Positions 21,987-30,489 of a DNA stretch of 64,000 bases are shown here, piece after piece. The stretch lies in NCBI RefSeq assembly GCF_005671395.1, contig NZ_CP040428.1, forward strand, positions 4,660,185 to 4,724,184. Reading direction: 5' to 3'. This stretch comes from Jejubacter calystegiae. Lineage in GTDB: Bacteria > Pseudomonadota > Gammaproteobacteria > Enterobacterales > Enterobacteriaceae. Numbering within the stretch: the first letter of the stretch is position 1; every line of letters begins with the position of its first letter. The notes beneath the pieces were generated by a model. The model saw only the letters and a list, made by a program, of their open reading frames with translations, ran no database searches and was not told where the DNA came from. The position numbers and the translations under genes are program-made.

Positions 21987-22137
21987 CGGATGGCTCCGGC
22001 CAGGGAAACCGCCACTCTAACAGCCCATCCGGCATGGCGCCACTCTCTTTACCCGCCAGAGAATTCACTTGCCTGAATGCCATGCCGCGAGTACCTTGTC
22101 GCCATATTTTTATCGCGTTATCGATCAGGATTAATTC

Positions 22138-22710
22138 ATGGCAAGAGCTAACGAAATCAAACGCGGCATGGCCATCAACTACAATGGCAAGCTGCTGCTG
22201 GTGAAAGATATTGATATCCAGGCCCCAAGCGCTCGCGGCGCGGCCACGCTCTATAAGATGCGTTTTTCGGATGTCCGTACCGGTCTGAAGGTGGAAGAGC
22301 GCTTTAAGGGCGACGATATCCTCGACACTATCGTGCTCAGCCGCCGCCCGGTCAACTTCTCGTACGTCGACGGCAACGAATATGTCTTTATGGATGATGA
22401 AGACTACACCCCCTACTCCTTTAACCAGGAGCAGATCGCCGACGAATTGCAGTTTATTCCCGAAGGGGGCATTCCCGGTATGCAGGTGCTGACCTGGGAC
22501 GGTCAGGTGCTGGCGCTGGAGCTGCCTCAGACGGTGGATCTGGAAATCACCGAAACCGCGCCGGGCATTAAGGGCGCTTCCGCCAGCGCCCGCACCAAAC
22601 CGGCAACCCTCTCTACCGGCCTGACTATTCAGGTGCCGGAATATCTGGTCACCGGCGAGAAAATCCGTATTCACGTGGCCGAGCGCCGCTATATGGGGCG
22701 CGCCGAGTAA
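22138..22710 (+). CDS. yeiP: elongation factor P-like protein YeiP (EfpL)
   Basis: 190 residues, the same length as E. coli YeiP, with the KOW-like N-domain, an OB domain and a C-terminal OB domain ending in [17 protein letters not shown] paralogues help ribosomes through polyproline and related stalling motifs; EfpL works without the lysine modification of EF-P. The N-domain tip sequence [11 protein letters not shown] fits the EfpL branch. Two hairpins follow the stop. Confidence 0.95.
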   Translation: MARANEIKRGMAINYNGKLLLVKDIDIQAPSARGAATLYKMRFSDVRTGLKVEERFKGDDILDTIVLSRRPVNFSYVDGNEYVFMDDEDYTPYSFNQEQIADELQFIPEGGIPGMQVLTWDGQVLALELPQTVDLEITETAPGIKGASASARTKPATLSTGLTIQVPEYLVTGEKIRIHVAERRYMGRAE

Positions 22711-22765
22711 TCGTCCATAAGAATAAACAAGGAAAATCAATTCATTGATTTTCGGCTGATAACCA

Positions 22766-22798
22766 CAAAGAGGGAAAAACCACGTTTTTCCCTCTTTG
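22766..22798 (+). terminator. first hairpin after yeiP
   Basis: A 14-bp perfect stem (CAAAGAGGGAAAAA / TTTTTCCCTCTTTG) with a 5-nt loop. It has no clear T-run on either side, so it may act as a bidirectional insulator or 3'-end stabiliser rather than a stand-alone terminator. Confidence 0.6.
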
Positions 22799-22809
22799 TC
22801 ATCAACCTG

Positions 22810-22837
22810 ACGGGAGGCTCTGCCTCCCGTTTTTTTA
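22810..22837 (+). terminator. rho-independent terminator after yeiP
   Basis: A 9-bp stem (ACGGGAGGC / GCCTCCCGT) with a TCT loop, followed by eight T on the plus strand. It ends the yeiP transcript just before the convergent uxuA stop. Confidence 0.9.
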
Positions 22838-22845
22838 CCTGCGAA

Positions 22846-24036
22846 TCACAGCAGTTCAGGGAATAGCAGTTTTTTCAGCGCCAGCTCAACGCCGCGCACT
22901 TCCGCCAGCCCCTTCAGACGCCCGATAGCCGAATAGCCCGGGTTGGTCTTTTTATGCAGATCGTCCAGCATCTGGTGACCGTGATCCGGACGCATCGGGA
23001 TCGGGCGCAAATCGCCCGCCGCTTTACGTCGAGACTCCTCAGTCAGAATCGCCTTCACCACCGCGACCATATCCACATCGCCCTGCAGATGCGCCCCTTC
23101 ATGGAAGGTTTTCGGATTCTGCTCCCGGCAGGTGGCACGCAGATGGGTAAAGTGAATACGATCGCCAAAGGTTTCGATCATATTCACCAAATCGTTATCG
23201 GCGCGAACGCCGTAAGAACCGGTGCACATCGTGAAGCCGTTGTAGATGCTGTCCACGGTCTGTTTCATCCACTGCATATCGTCAATGGTAGAAACAATGC
23301 GCGGCAGGCCCAGGATCGGGCGCGGCGGATCGTCCGGATGGATAGCCAGGCGAACGCCCGCCTGTTCCGCCACCGGCACCACCGCTTTCAGGAAGTAAGC
23401 CATGTTCTCACGCAGCTGTGCCTTATCGATACCGTCATATTCCGCCAGACGGGCACGGAACTGATCGAGGGTATAGCCCTCTTCCGCGCCGGGCAGGCCT
23501 GCAATGATGTTGCGGGTTAGCTTGTCGATGTCAGCGGCGCTCATGGCGGCGAAGTAATCCGCCGCCTGGGCGCGCTCCTGCTCGCTATAGTCGGCTTCGG
23601 CCCCCGGGCGCTTAAGGATATGCAGTTCAAACGCCGCAAAGGCTATCTGATCGAAACGCAGCGCCTTTGAACCGTCCGGCAGCGTCCAGGCCAGATCGGT
23701 ACGGGTCCAGTCCAGGATCGGCATAAAGTTGTAGCAGACGGTATCGATGCCGCATTCGGCCAGGTTACGCACGCTCTGCTGCCAGGCGGCGATATGCTGG
23801 TCGTAGTCGCCGCTATGGGTCTTGATATCCTCATGAATCGGGATGCTCTCGACCACTGACCAGGTGAGCCCTTTTTCCGCCAGCAGCCGCTGACGCTCGC
23901 GGATCTCTTCAACCGGCCATACCTGACCATTAGGGATATGGTGCAGCGCAGTAACCACGCCAGTCGCACCCGCCTGCCGTACATCGTCCAGGGTGACCGG
24001 ATCATTCGGTCCATACCAACGCCAGGTTTGTTCCAT
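22846..24036 (-). CDS. uxuA: mannonate dehydratase UxuA
   Basis: 396 residues, close to E. coli UxuA (394). It dehydrates D-mannonate to 2-keto-3-deoxygluconate in hexuronate catabolism. Conserved segments include [48 protein letters not shown] and MRPDHGHQ, which carries metal ligands. The start at 24036 has GAGG at proper spacing; an ATG two codons earlier overlaps it. In E. coli, uxuA sits with uxuB elsewhere; here it is placed between yeiP and yeiQ, divergent from yeiQ. Confidence 0.95.
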   Translation of the reverse strand: MEQTWRWYGPNDPVTLDDVRQAGATGVVTALHHIPNGQVWPVEEIRERQRLLAEKGLTWSVVESIPIHEDIKTHSGDYDQHIAAWQQSVRNLAECGIDTVCYNFMPILDWTRTDLAWTLPDGSKALRFDQIAFAAFELHILKRPGAEADYSEQERAQAADYFAAMSAADIDKLTRNIIAGLPGAEEGYTLDQFRARLAEYDGIDKAQLRENMAYFLKAVVPVAEQAGVRLAIHPDDPPRPILGLPRIVSTIDDMQWMKQTVDSIYNGFTMCTGSYGVRADNDLVNMIETFGDRIHFTHLRATCREQNPKTFHEGAHLQGDVDMVAVVKAILTEESRRKAAGDLRPIPMRPDHGHQMLDDLHKKTNPGYSAIGRLKGLAEVRGVELALKKLLFPELL

Positions 24037-24053
24037 CGCCATTTCCTCGCAAA

Positions 24054-24069
24054 AGATGTTATACCAATC
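24054..24069 (-). promoter_or_regulatory. candidate UxuR/ExuR operator near uxuA
   Basis: AGATGTTATACCAATC matches 12 of 16 positions of the ExuR/UxuR-type palindrome AATTGGTATACCAATT. It lies 18-33 nt upstream of the uxuA start, in the region shared with yeiQ. The consensus is from memory. Confidence 0.45.
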
Positions 24070-24155
24070 GATCAACATGCCTACCCTACATGTCCATCTT
24101 AATACGTCAATATTCTCCGCCGCATTGGTTGATCTGCTTCACATTCCCCCGATAA

Positions 24156-24171
24156 ATAAGGCACACCAATT
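24156..24171 (+). promoter_or_regulatory. second candidate UxuR/ExuR operator, between uxuA and yeiQ
   Basis: ATAAGGCACACCAATT matches 11 of 16 positions of the same palindrome, with a perfect right half. It lies about 65 nt before the yeiQ start. Two sites in one divergent region fit joint control of uxuA and yeiQ by a hexuronate regulator. Confidence 0.4.
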
Positions 24172-24235
24172 TTATTTGTTGTCATATAACTTTACACTGA
24201 CCATGTTAATCAATGGTTATCGGGAATAACATTTC

Positions 24236-25702
24236 ATGAACACTATCGCCAGCGTCGCGCTACCGTCCGGCGTCCGTCAGCCGGGCTATGACCGCACACA
24301 GCTTAAAAGCCGCATCGTTCACCTGGGATTTGGCGCCTTCCACCGTGCCCACCAGGCGCTACTGACCGACAGGGTTCTAAACCAGCTGGGTGGCGACTGG
24401 GGCATTTGCGAAATCAGCCTGTTTAGCGGTGATAAACTAATGAGCGCGTTACGCGCCCAGGATCACCTTTATACGGTTCTGGAAAAGGGTCCCCAGGGCA
24501 GCGAAGCCATCGTGGTGGGCGCCGTTCACGAATGTCTGAATGCCCGGCTCGATGGCCTCTCCGCCATTATTGAAAAGTTCTGCGAGCCGCAGGTCGCCAT
24601 TGTTTCGCTCACCATCACCGAAAAGGGCTACTGCATCGATCCGGCCAGCGGCCAGCTCGATTTAACGAATGAGCGCATCCGCCACGATCTTGAACATCCG
24701 GACCAGCCTCATTCCGCACCGGGCATTCTGGTGGAAGCCCTGGCGCGCCGTCGGGAGCGTGGCCTGGCCCCCTTTACCGTTCTCTCTTGCGATAACATTC
24801 CCGACAACGGGCATACGGTCCGCAATGCCGTTCTGGGGCTGGCGCAGCAGCGTGATGCGACCCTGACGACATGGATCCGCGATAGCGTGACTTTCCCCTC
24901 TACCATGGTAGACCGCATTGTGCCCGCCGCCACGGATGCGTCGCTTCAGGAGATCGCCGATGCAGTCGGGGTGGCAGATCCCTGCGGTATCTGCGCCGAA
25001 CCCTGGATTCAATGGGTGGTTGAGGATAACTTCGTGGCCGGCCGACCAGCCTGGGAGCAGGTAGGCGTACAGATGGTACAGGATGTTCTGCCCTGGGAAG
25101 AGATGAAGCTGCGTATGCTCAACGGCAGCCACTCGTTTCTTGCCTGGCTGGGCTATCTGGCAGGCTTTGAGACCATTGCCGACTGCATGGCCGATGCCGA
25201 TTTCCAGGCCGCCGCCCGCCGCCTGATGATGCAGGAACAGGCCCCTACGCTGAATATCCAGAACGTCAGTCTGGACGATTACGCCCGGGGGTTGATCGCC
25301 CGCTTTAGTAACCCCGCCCTGCCGCACCGCACCTGGCAGATTGCCATGGACGGTAGCCAGAAGCTGCCGCAGCGTATGCTGAACGGCATCCGCTGGCATC
25401 TGGCTAACGGTAGCGACTGGCCGTTACTGGCGCTGGGCGTGGCCGGCTGGATGCGCTACGTCAGCGGCGTGGATGACAGGGGCGAGCCAATAGACATCCG
25501 CGATCCGCTGCTGGAGAAGATCGCCAGCCGGGTAGCCCAGAGCAGCGAACAGGAGCGGGTTGCCGCCCTGCTGACGCTCAAAGAGATCTTCGGCGACGAT
25601 CTGCCCGCTAATCCTGTCTTTGTCGATTCGCTAGAACAGGCCTGGCGCCAGCTCTGTCGCCAGGGTGCCCGCAGCACGGTGGCCGCCACTCTTGCCGGTT
25701 AA
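24236..25702 (+). CDS. yeiQ: YeiQ, UxuB-like mannitol/fructuronate dehydrogenase family
   Basis: 488 residues, matching E. coli YeiQ along its length. It belongs to the long-chain mannitol dehydrogenase family, which includes fructuronate reductase UxuB and tagaturonate reductase UxaB. The NAD-binding start RIVHLGFGAFHRAHQA (residues 22-37) and the catalytic region KLRMLNGSHS are conserved. E. coli YeiQ has no firm substrate. Here it is divergent from uxuA, so fructuronate-to-mannonate reduction feeding UxuA is the simplest role (inference from context). Confidence 0.9.
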   Translation: MNTIASVALPSGVRQPGYDRTQLKSRIVHLGFGAFHRAHQALLTDRVLNQLGGDWGICEISLFSGDKLMSALRAQDHLYTVLEKGPQGSEAIVVGAVHECLNARLDGLSAIIEKFCEPQVAIVSLTITEKGYCIDPASGQLDLTNERIRHDLEHPDQPHSAPGILVEALARRRERGLAPFTVLSCDNIPDNGHTVRNAVLGLAQQRDATLTTWIRDSVTFPSTMVDRIVPAATDASLQEIADAVGVADPCGICAEPWIQWVVEDNFVAGRPAWEQVGVQMVQDVLPWEEMKLRMLNGSHSFLAWLGYLAGFETIADCMADADFQAAARRLMMQEQAPTLNIQNVSLDDYARGLIARFSNPALPHRTWQIAMDGSQKLPQRMLNGIRWHLANGSDWPLLALGVAGWMRYVSGVDDRGEPIDIRDPLLEKIASRVAQSSEQERVAALLTLKEIFGDDLPANPVFVDSLEQAWRQLCRQGARSTVAATLAG

Positions 25703-25709
25703 CACCTCT

Positions 25710-25748
25710 GGCGCGGCGCCCATAACCCGCCGCGCCCTTCTCTTTTCC
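25710..25748 (+). terminator. terminator after yeiQ
   Basis: A 9-bp stem (GGCGCGGCG / CGCCGCGCC) with a 9-nt loop, followed by the T-rich CTTCTCTTTTCC, 7 nt after the yeiQ stop. Confidence 0.7.
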
Positions 25749-25822
25749 TCGTTTTTTCGTCAGGATAGGCAGGTTCCCTGTTAGCGGCACTGCCGCCACA
25801 TCACGACAATCCCGGAGCCCCT

Positions 25823-26815
25823 GTGACAAAAACCAACCTGATTACCGGCTTTCTTGGTAGCGGTAAGACCACCACCATCACTCACCTGCTGGCAAACAAG
25901 CCAGAAAATGAGAAGTGGGCGGTACTGGTAAACGAATTTGGCGAGATCGGCATTGACGGCGCCCTGCTGGCAGACAGCGGTGCGCTGTTAAAAGAGATCC
26001 CTGGCGGCTGCATGTGCTGCGTCAACGGCCTGCCCATGCAGGTAGGACTCAATACACTGCTGCGTCAGGGGCGCCCGGATCGCCTGCTGATAGAACCCAC
26101 CGGGCTGGGCCATCCGAAGCAGATCCTGGATATGCTTACCGCCGATGTCTATGAACCCTGGATCGATCTGCGAGCCACTCTGACGCTGCTCGATCCGCGT
26201 CAATTGCTGGAACAGCGTCTGCAAAACGATGAGAACTTCCGCGATCAGCTGGCCGCCGCCGATATAATTATCGCCAATAAGGCCGACAGGCAGGACGAGG
26301 CCAGCCGCGCAGCTCTGGAGGCGTGGCTGAGTAGCAATCTGGCGGGACGCAAAGCCATTACCGTCAGCCAGGGCCAGATCGATCCCGCCTTGCTGGATAG
26401 CCCACGCCATAATCTACGCACGTTGCCCGCAAGCGAAAGCCACAGTCACTCCCACCCCGCTTCCCGCGGACTGGCGGCCCTGAGCCTGGCTTCTCACCAG
26501 CGCTGGCGCCGCAGCCTTAACAGCGGACAGGGTCATCACGCCTGCGGCTGGATCTTCGACGAAGAGACCCGCTTCGACACCATTGGCCTGCTGGAATGGG
26601 CGCGGCTGGCGCCGGTAGATCGGGTAAAGGGCGTAATGCGCATTCCCGAAGGGCTGGTTCGCATCAATCGCCAGGGTCAGGATTTTCATATCGAAACCCA
26701 GAATGTCGCCCCGCCAGACAGCCGTATCGAAATCATTCACAGCGCGGAATGCGACTGGAATCAGCTACAACAGGATCTGTTGAAGCTTCGTTTACCTGAC
26801 GACAATCAGCGTTGA
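25823..26815 (+). CDS. yeiR: YeiR, COG0523 zinc-binding GTPase
   Basis: 330 residues (E. coli YeiR 328). It is a G3E-family GTPase of the COG0523 group, thought to be a metallochaperone for zinc. Visible: P-loop GFLGSGKT (residues 9-16), the metal-binding CMCC (63-66), the guanine motif NKAD, and a short His run SHSHSHP near residue 205. The start is GTG at 25823 with GGAG six nt upstream. The C-terminal CobW_C domain has RVKGVMRIPEGLVRI. Confidence 0.93.
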   Translation: MTKTNLITGFLGSGKTTTITHLLANKPENEKWAVLVNEFGEIGIDGALLADSGALLKEIPGGCMCCVNGLPMQVGLNTLLRQGRPDRLLIEPTGLGHPKQILDMLTADVYEPWIDLRATLTLLDPRQLLEQRLQNDENFRDQLAAADIIIANKADRQDEASRAALEAWLSSNLAGRKAITVSQGQIDPALLDSPRHNLRTLPASESHSHSHPASRGLAALSLASHQRWRRSLNSGQGHHACGWIFDEETRFDTIGLLEWARLAPVDRVKGVMRIPEGLVRINRQGQDFHIETQNVAPPDSRIEIIHSAECDWNQLQQDLLKLRLPDDNQR

Positions 26816-26845
26816 TGCTTCGTTTACGCGCCAGCCGTTAGCGTA

Positions 26846-26874
26846 TTTCCCACCAGCTATTCACTGGTGGGAAA
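26846..26874 (+). promoter_or_regulatory. RBS-masking hairpin in front of lpxT
   Basis: An 11-bp perfect stem, TTTCCCACCAG (26846-26856) / CTGGTGGGAAA (26864-26874), with a 7-nt loop, ends 3 nt before the lpxT ATG. The only purine-rich ribosome binding segment (GGTGGGA) lies inside the 3' arm, so folding would hide it. There is no T-run, so it is not an ordinary terminator for yeiR. Confidence 0.6.
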
Positions 26875-26877
26875 CCA

Positions 26878-27597
26878 ATGACTCGCCCCAACACTCTTCA
26901 CATTCTGTTACTGAACGCACTGGGACTGGTGCTGTTCTTTTCGTGGTATCTGCCCCCGGACCATGGGTTCTGGTTCGCGATTGACGCCGGTATTTTCCAC
27001 TACTTTAACGCCGGGCTGGTTAACAGCCGCGCTTTTCTGTGGCTGGTGGCTATCACCAACAACCGGGCCTTCGATCTCTGCTCGCTGCTGTGTATGGGCC
27101 TGCTGATGCTGAGCTACTGGCAGGGAGCGACCGCCCGTGAGCGCCGCCATATCTTTATTATGGGTCTGACCATGCTGCTGACCGCCGTGGTGCTGAACCA
27201 GCTGGGGCAGCGCATTCCGGTAGAGCGCCCAAGCCCGACGCTGACTTTTGAGCATGTGCATCGGGTCCGGGATCTGCTGCCCATCTCGACCAAGGATGCC
27301 TCGCGCGACAGCTTCCCCGGCGACCACGGTATGATGCTGCTAATCTTCGCGGGCTTTATGCTGCGCTACTTCGGACGCCGGGCCTTCGTGACGGCGCTGG
27401 TTATTGTGGTTGTCTTTTCATTACCGCGTATGATGAGCGGCGCACACTGGTTTACCGATGTCTTTGTCGGTTCATTATCCGTGGTATTGGTTGGCCTGCC
27501 CTGGTGTCTGATGACCTCATTAAACGATAAGATTATTCTCTGGTTTGATCGCCATCTTCCTGGCAAATACAAACAAGCCAGCAACATTTCAAGCTAA
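26878..27597 (+). CDS. lpxT: lipid A 1-diphosphate synthase LpxT
   Basis: 239 residues (E. coli LpxT/YeiU 237) with six predicted helices. It transfers phosphate from undecaprenyl diphosphate to the 1-position of lipid A in the inner membrane's periplasmic leaflet. PAP2 phosphatase motifs are present: the RIPVERPSP segment, SFPGDHG and PRMMSGAHWFTD. In Salmonella it is inhibited by the small peptide PmrR. Its ribosome binding site lies within a hairpin. Confidence 0.94.
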   Translation: MTRPNTLHILLLNALGLVLFFSWYLPPDHGFWFAIDAGIFHYFNAGLVNSRAFLWLVAITNNRAFDLCSLLCMGLLMLSYWQGATARERRHIFIMGLTMLLTAVVLNQLGQRIPVERPSPTLTFEHVHRVRDLLPISTKDASRDSFPGDHGMMLLIFAGFMLRYFGRRAFVTALVIVVVFSLPRMMSGAHWFTDVFVGSLSVVLVGLPWCLMTSLNDKIILWFDRHLPGKYKQASNISS

Positions 27598-27618
27598 TTA
27601 ATTCAACATAAATTTCAT

Positions 27619-27647
27619 AAATTGCCGGGAATAATTCCCGGCAATTT
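27619..27647 (+). terminator. inverted repeat after lpxT, possible terminator
   Basis: A 12-bp perfect stem (AAATTGCCGGGA / TCCCGGCAATTT) with a 5-nt loop, 22 nt after the lpxT stop. Only three T close the stem and CCCC follows, so termination strength is uncertain. Confidence 0.6.
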
Positions 27648-27865
27648 CCCCGTGTTATTTGTTGAAATTGATAACAGATTCCTCATCTGTTCATAAAACC
27701 CTCGCAACGACGTTTTTTTAACCACCAGCACGCTGTCAAATTTGCTAACATTTACGGGCAAACCATCACAAAACTTATCGCAAAACAGACGTAAAACCCC
27801 TCGCCAACCGGTGTTTGATCGGGTAATCTTTCTTTCGTTTTATCGCCGGAGTTTCGGGGCCCCTG

Positions 27866-27903
27866 AATAATAAAAATGTGCGCTACGCCACAGTTTTATT
27901 ATT
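27866..27903 (+). repeat. long imperfect hairpin in the mepS upstream region
   Basis: AATAATAAAAATGTG pairs with CACAGTTTTATTATT (one mismatch, 8-nt loop). It lies about 100 nt before the mepS start in the 404-bp lpxT-mepS gap. A second small hairpin (AACGACATTGTCGTT) is at about 27960-27975. I see no gene in this gap; it probably holds the mepS promoter and leader. Confidence 0.5.
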
Positions 27904-28001
27904 CCAGATTTGTCTCATTCCCGTTCGATACTTATTCTCAGCACGTTTGGCATTTTTCATAACGACATTGTCGTTAAGGACATCAAGGGATCAAAAACAC
28001 A

Positions 28002-28568
28002 ATGGTCACATCTCAACCAATTTTGAGATATATCCTGCGGGTGATACCTGCAGTCGCGGTGGCGGCCGTGCTCTCGGCCTGTAGCTCCACCAATACCGCA
28101 AATAATACGCATACACCTTCAACCACCGGCAGCGATAACGGATTCTTACTCCAGACCTCTCAGGATGAATTCGAAAGCATGGTTCACAATCTGGATATTA
28201 AATCCCGTTTGATGGATCAATATGCCAGTTGGAAAGGGGTTCGCTACCGACTGGGGGGCGATACCAAAAGAGGCGTTGATTGTTCCGCATTTGTTCAACG
28301 CACGTTCCGTGAGCAGTTTGGTCTTGAACTTCCCCGCTCGACATCCCAACAAAGAAGCAGTGGCACTCCCGTTTCCCGCAGTAAATTGCGCACCGGCGAT
28401 CTGGTTCTGTTCCGCGCGGGTTCCACCGGTCGTCACATTGGCATCTATATCGGTAATAACCAATTTGTTCACGCTTCCACCAGCAGCGGCGTTATGATTT
28501 CCAATCTTGACCAGCCTTACTGGAACAAGCGTTATAATCAAGCAAGACGGGTTTTAACCCGCAGTTAA
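28002..28568 (+). CDS. mepS: murein DD-endopeptidase MepS (Spr)
   Basis: 188 residues, the same length as E. coli Spr/MepS. It is an outer membrane lipoprotein that cuts meso-DAP-D-Ala cross-links during cell-wall growth and is degraded by NlpI-Prc. The lipobox is LSAC with Cys27. The NlpC/P60 triad is readable: Cys94 in VDCSAF, His145 in GRHIGIYI and His157 in FVHAST. The upstream gap holds hairpins and a terminator follows. Confidence 0.95.
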   Translation: MVTSQPILRYILRVIPAVAVAAVLSACSSTNTANNTHTPSTTGSDNGFLLQTSQDEFESMVHNLDIKSRLMDQYASWKGVRYRLGGDTKRGVDCSAFVQRTFREQFGLELPRSTSQQRSSGTPVSRSKLRTGDLVLFRAGSTGRHIGIYIGNNQFVHASTSSGVMISNLDQPYWNKRYNQARRVLTRS

Positions 28569-28610
28569 GATTATTCCAGTCCCTTGATACCTTCTCAGGG
28601 AAAGAGAAAG

Positions 28611-28640
28611 AAAAAAACGCTGCCGGGCAGCGTTTTTTTT
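28611..28640 (+). terminator. rho-independent terminator of mepS
   Basis: Stem CGCTGC / GCAGCG (28618-28623, 28627-28632) extended by A7/T8 tracts, 43 nt after the stop. The A and T runs on both sides make it potentially bidirectional. Confidence 0.9.
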
Positions 28641-28793
28641 ATGGCTACACTATGATGATCATGACCAGAAAAACCATTTAGCAGCAAAATACTATGGATG
28701 CTTTTATTAACATGAGTGACTATTTCCGCATGTAAAAGCATGCTTCTTTTTAGTCTGGGGCTAAAATAAAGCCGAATCAGACAGACGTTTAAT

Positions 28794-30365
28794 TTGGTAT
28801 CTAACGTGCCCGGCAGAAAAATATTCGACCATTACTTTTCAACACCCAAAAGAATCGCTGTATTAAGCCTTCTTATTGGTCTGTTCTGCGCTCTGACAGC
28901 GGGTTCCCTGACCGCCAGCTGGCTATATCACAAACGCCAGGCCAGCTACGATGTTCTGACCCAGGACATTCGCGGTTATATGGAGGCCTTCTTTGGCGAG
29001 CTGGGCGCCACGGCCCAGGCCATTCAGCCACTAACCATGACGGACTGCGGGAATATCGTCTCACAGCTGACCTCCCATGCTGCCTTTAACGTTAACGTAC
29101 GTGCCTTTTTACTGGTGAAGGAAGGCGCCGCCTACTGCTCTTCCGCCACGGGGCATATGAATATGCCTCTAAAACAGATGGCGGCGGGTATCGATATTAA
29201 TAAAGCGGTGGATCTGGCGATTATGGAAGGCACCCCCATGCTGCCGAACAAGCCCGCTATCGCCGTCTGGTACCGCAATCCGCTGGTGCCGGATCGTGGT
29301 ATTTTTACCACCCTGAACGTCAACCTGACCCCCTATCTGCTCTATACCGAACGCCAAAAAGACGTTAACGGTATTGCGCTGGTAGTCGGCGATAAAGCGC
29401 TGACCACCCTCTCTCCGCGGGTTATTCCTGTGGATCAGTTGGGGCCCCACCCCACCCGGGTCACCGACCTCGATGGCTATCCGATGTCGCTATGGCTGTA
29501 TGGCGATATCCTGACTACTGAGGATATCCAGCTCAGTCTGCTGGCGGGCCTGGTCGTGGGGCTAAGCGGCGGGCTGCTGTGTAGCCTGATACTGATGATG
29601 CGACTGCGTAACGGCAGAGAGATCCAGACGGCGATACGCCGTAATCAGTTCCATATTGTCTGGCAGCCGGTCATCAAAGCGCCAGAGATGAAATTCACCG
29701 GCGTTGAAGTGCTGATGCGCTGGGCGCACCCCAGCGCGGGAGCTATCTCTCCGGATGCCTTTATCGCCTGGGCTGAGGCCCGCCAGCTTATTGTACCGCT
29801 GACCCGCCATCTGTTTACCCTTATCGCCCGGGACGCGCCGCGCTTAAGCCAGGTTCTGCCGGCCGGTAGTAAGCTCGGCATTAATCTGGCTCCCAGCCAC
29901 CTGCATGCACCGGAGTTTAAGCAGGATATCCTCGATCTGGTGGACGCTCTGCCGCCCAACCATTTCCAGTTGGTCTTCGAAATCACCGAACGCGATATGC
30001 TGAATGAAAACGAGGCCAGCGACGTTTTCAACTGGCTGCATCAGCAGGGCTTTGAAATCGCGGTGGACGACTTTGGCACCGGCCATAGCGCCCTGATCTA
30101 CCTGGAGCGCTTTAAGCTCGACTACCTGAAGATCGACCGTGGTTTTGTCAGCAGTATCGGTATGGAAACCGTCACCACGCCGGTGCTGGACGCCGTTATC
30201 GCCCTGGCAAAACGTCTGGATATGACGACCGTCGCCGAAGGGGTCGAAACCCAGGAGCAGGCCCGCTGGCTGGTTGATCAGGGAGTCAACTATCTACAGG
30301 GCTATCTGTTCAGTCGCCCGCTGCCCATCGGGGAACTCATCGAATGGCAGGCACGGCAGGATTAA
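28794..30365 (+). CDS. pdeN: PdeN (Rtn), CSS-motif EAL c-di-GMP phosphodiesterase
   Basis: Up to 523 residues (E. coli Rtn/PdeN 518). Two membrane helices (about 22-44 and 240-260) flank a periplasmic CSS sensor domain with Cys85 and CSS at 115-117, as in redox-regulated CSS phosphodiesterases. The cytoplasmic EAL domain has EVLMRW (Glu305), EITERD, DDFGTGHS, LKIDRGF and VAEGVET, so it looks catalytically complete. No ATG fits: TTG at 28794 or GTG at 28806 are the candidates and neither has a good ribosome binding site. Confidence 0.92.
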   Translation: MVSNVPGRKIFDHYFSTPKRIAVLSLLIGLFCALTAGSLTASWLYHKRQASYDVLTQDIRGYMEAFFGELGATAQAIQPLTMTDCGNIVSQLTSHAAFNVNVRAFLLVKEGAAYCSSATGHMNMPLKQMAAGIDINKAVDLAIMEGTPMLPNKPAIAVWYRNPLVPDRGIFTTLNVNLTPYLLYTERQKDVNGIALVVGDKALTTLSPRVIPVDQLGPHPTRVTDLDGYPMSLWLYGDILTTEDIQLSLLAGLVVGLSGGLLCSLILMMRLRNGREIQTAIRRNQFHIVWQPVIKAPEMKFTGVEVLMRWAHPSAGAISPDAFIAWAEARQLIVPLTRHLFTLIARDAPRLSQVLPAGSKLGINLAPSHLHAPEFKQDILDLVDALPPNHFQLVFEITERDMLNENEASDVFNWLHQQGFEIAVDDFGTGHSALIYLERFKLDYLKIDRGFVSSIGMETVTTPVLDAVIALAKRLDMTTVAEGVETQEQARWLVDQGVNYLQGYLFSRPLPIGELIEWQARQD

Positions 30366-30489
30366 TTTCACAATCCGGTCCCAGTAAATTATTATCAAAG
30401 CACTGGTTTTTCTTAGTCCTGCTCGTCGTTTGCCTCAGGAAAAGGCGGTTTCGGCGGTGCTTTTCCTGATAAAAGGATTGCTGACGACG

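Noticed and set aside
21859..22740. A 293-codon open frame opposite yeiP and across yeiW
   Set aside because: Its sequence is the reverse of yeiP plus an out-of-frame reading of yeiW; both real genes are conserved.
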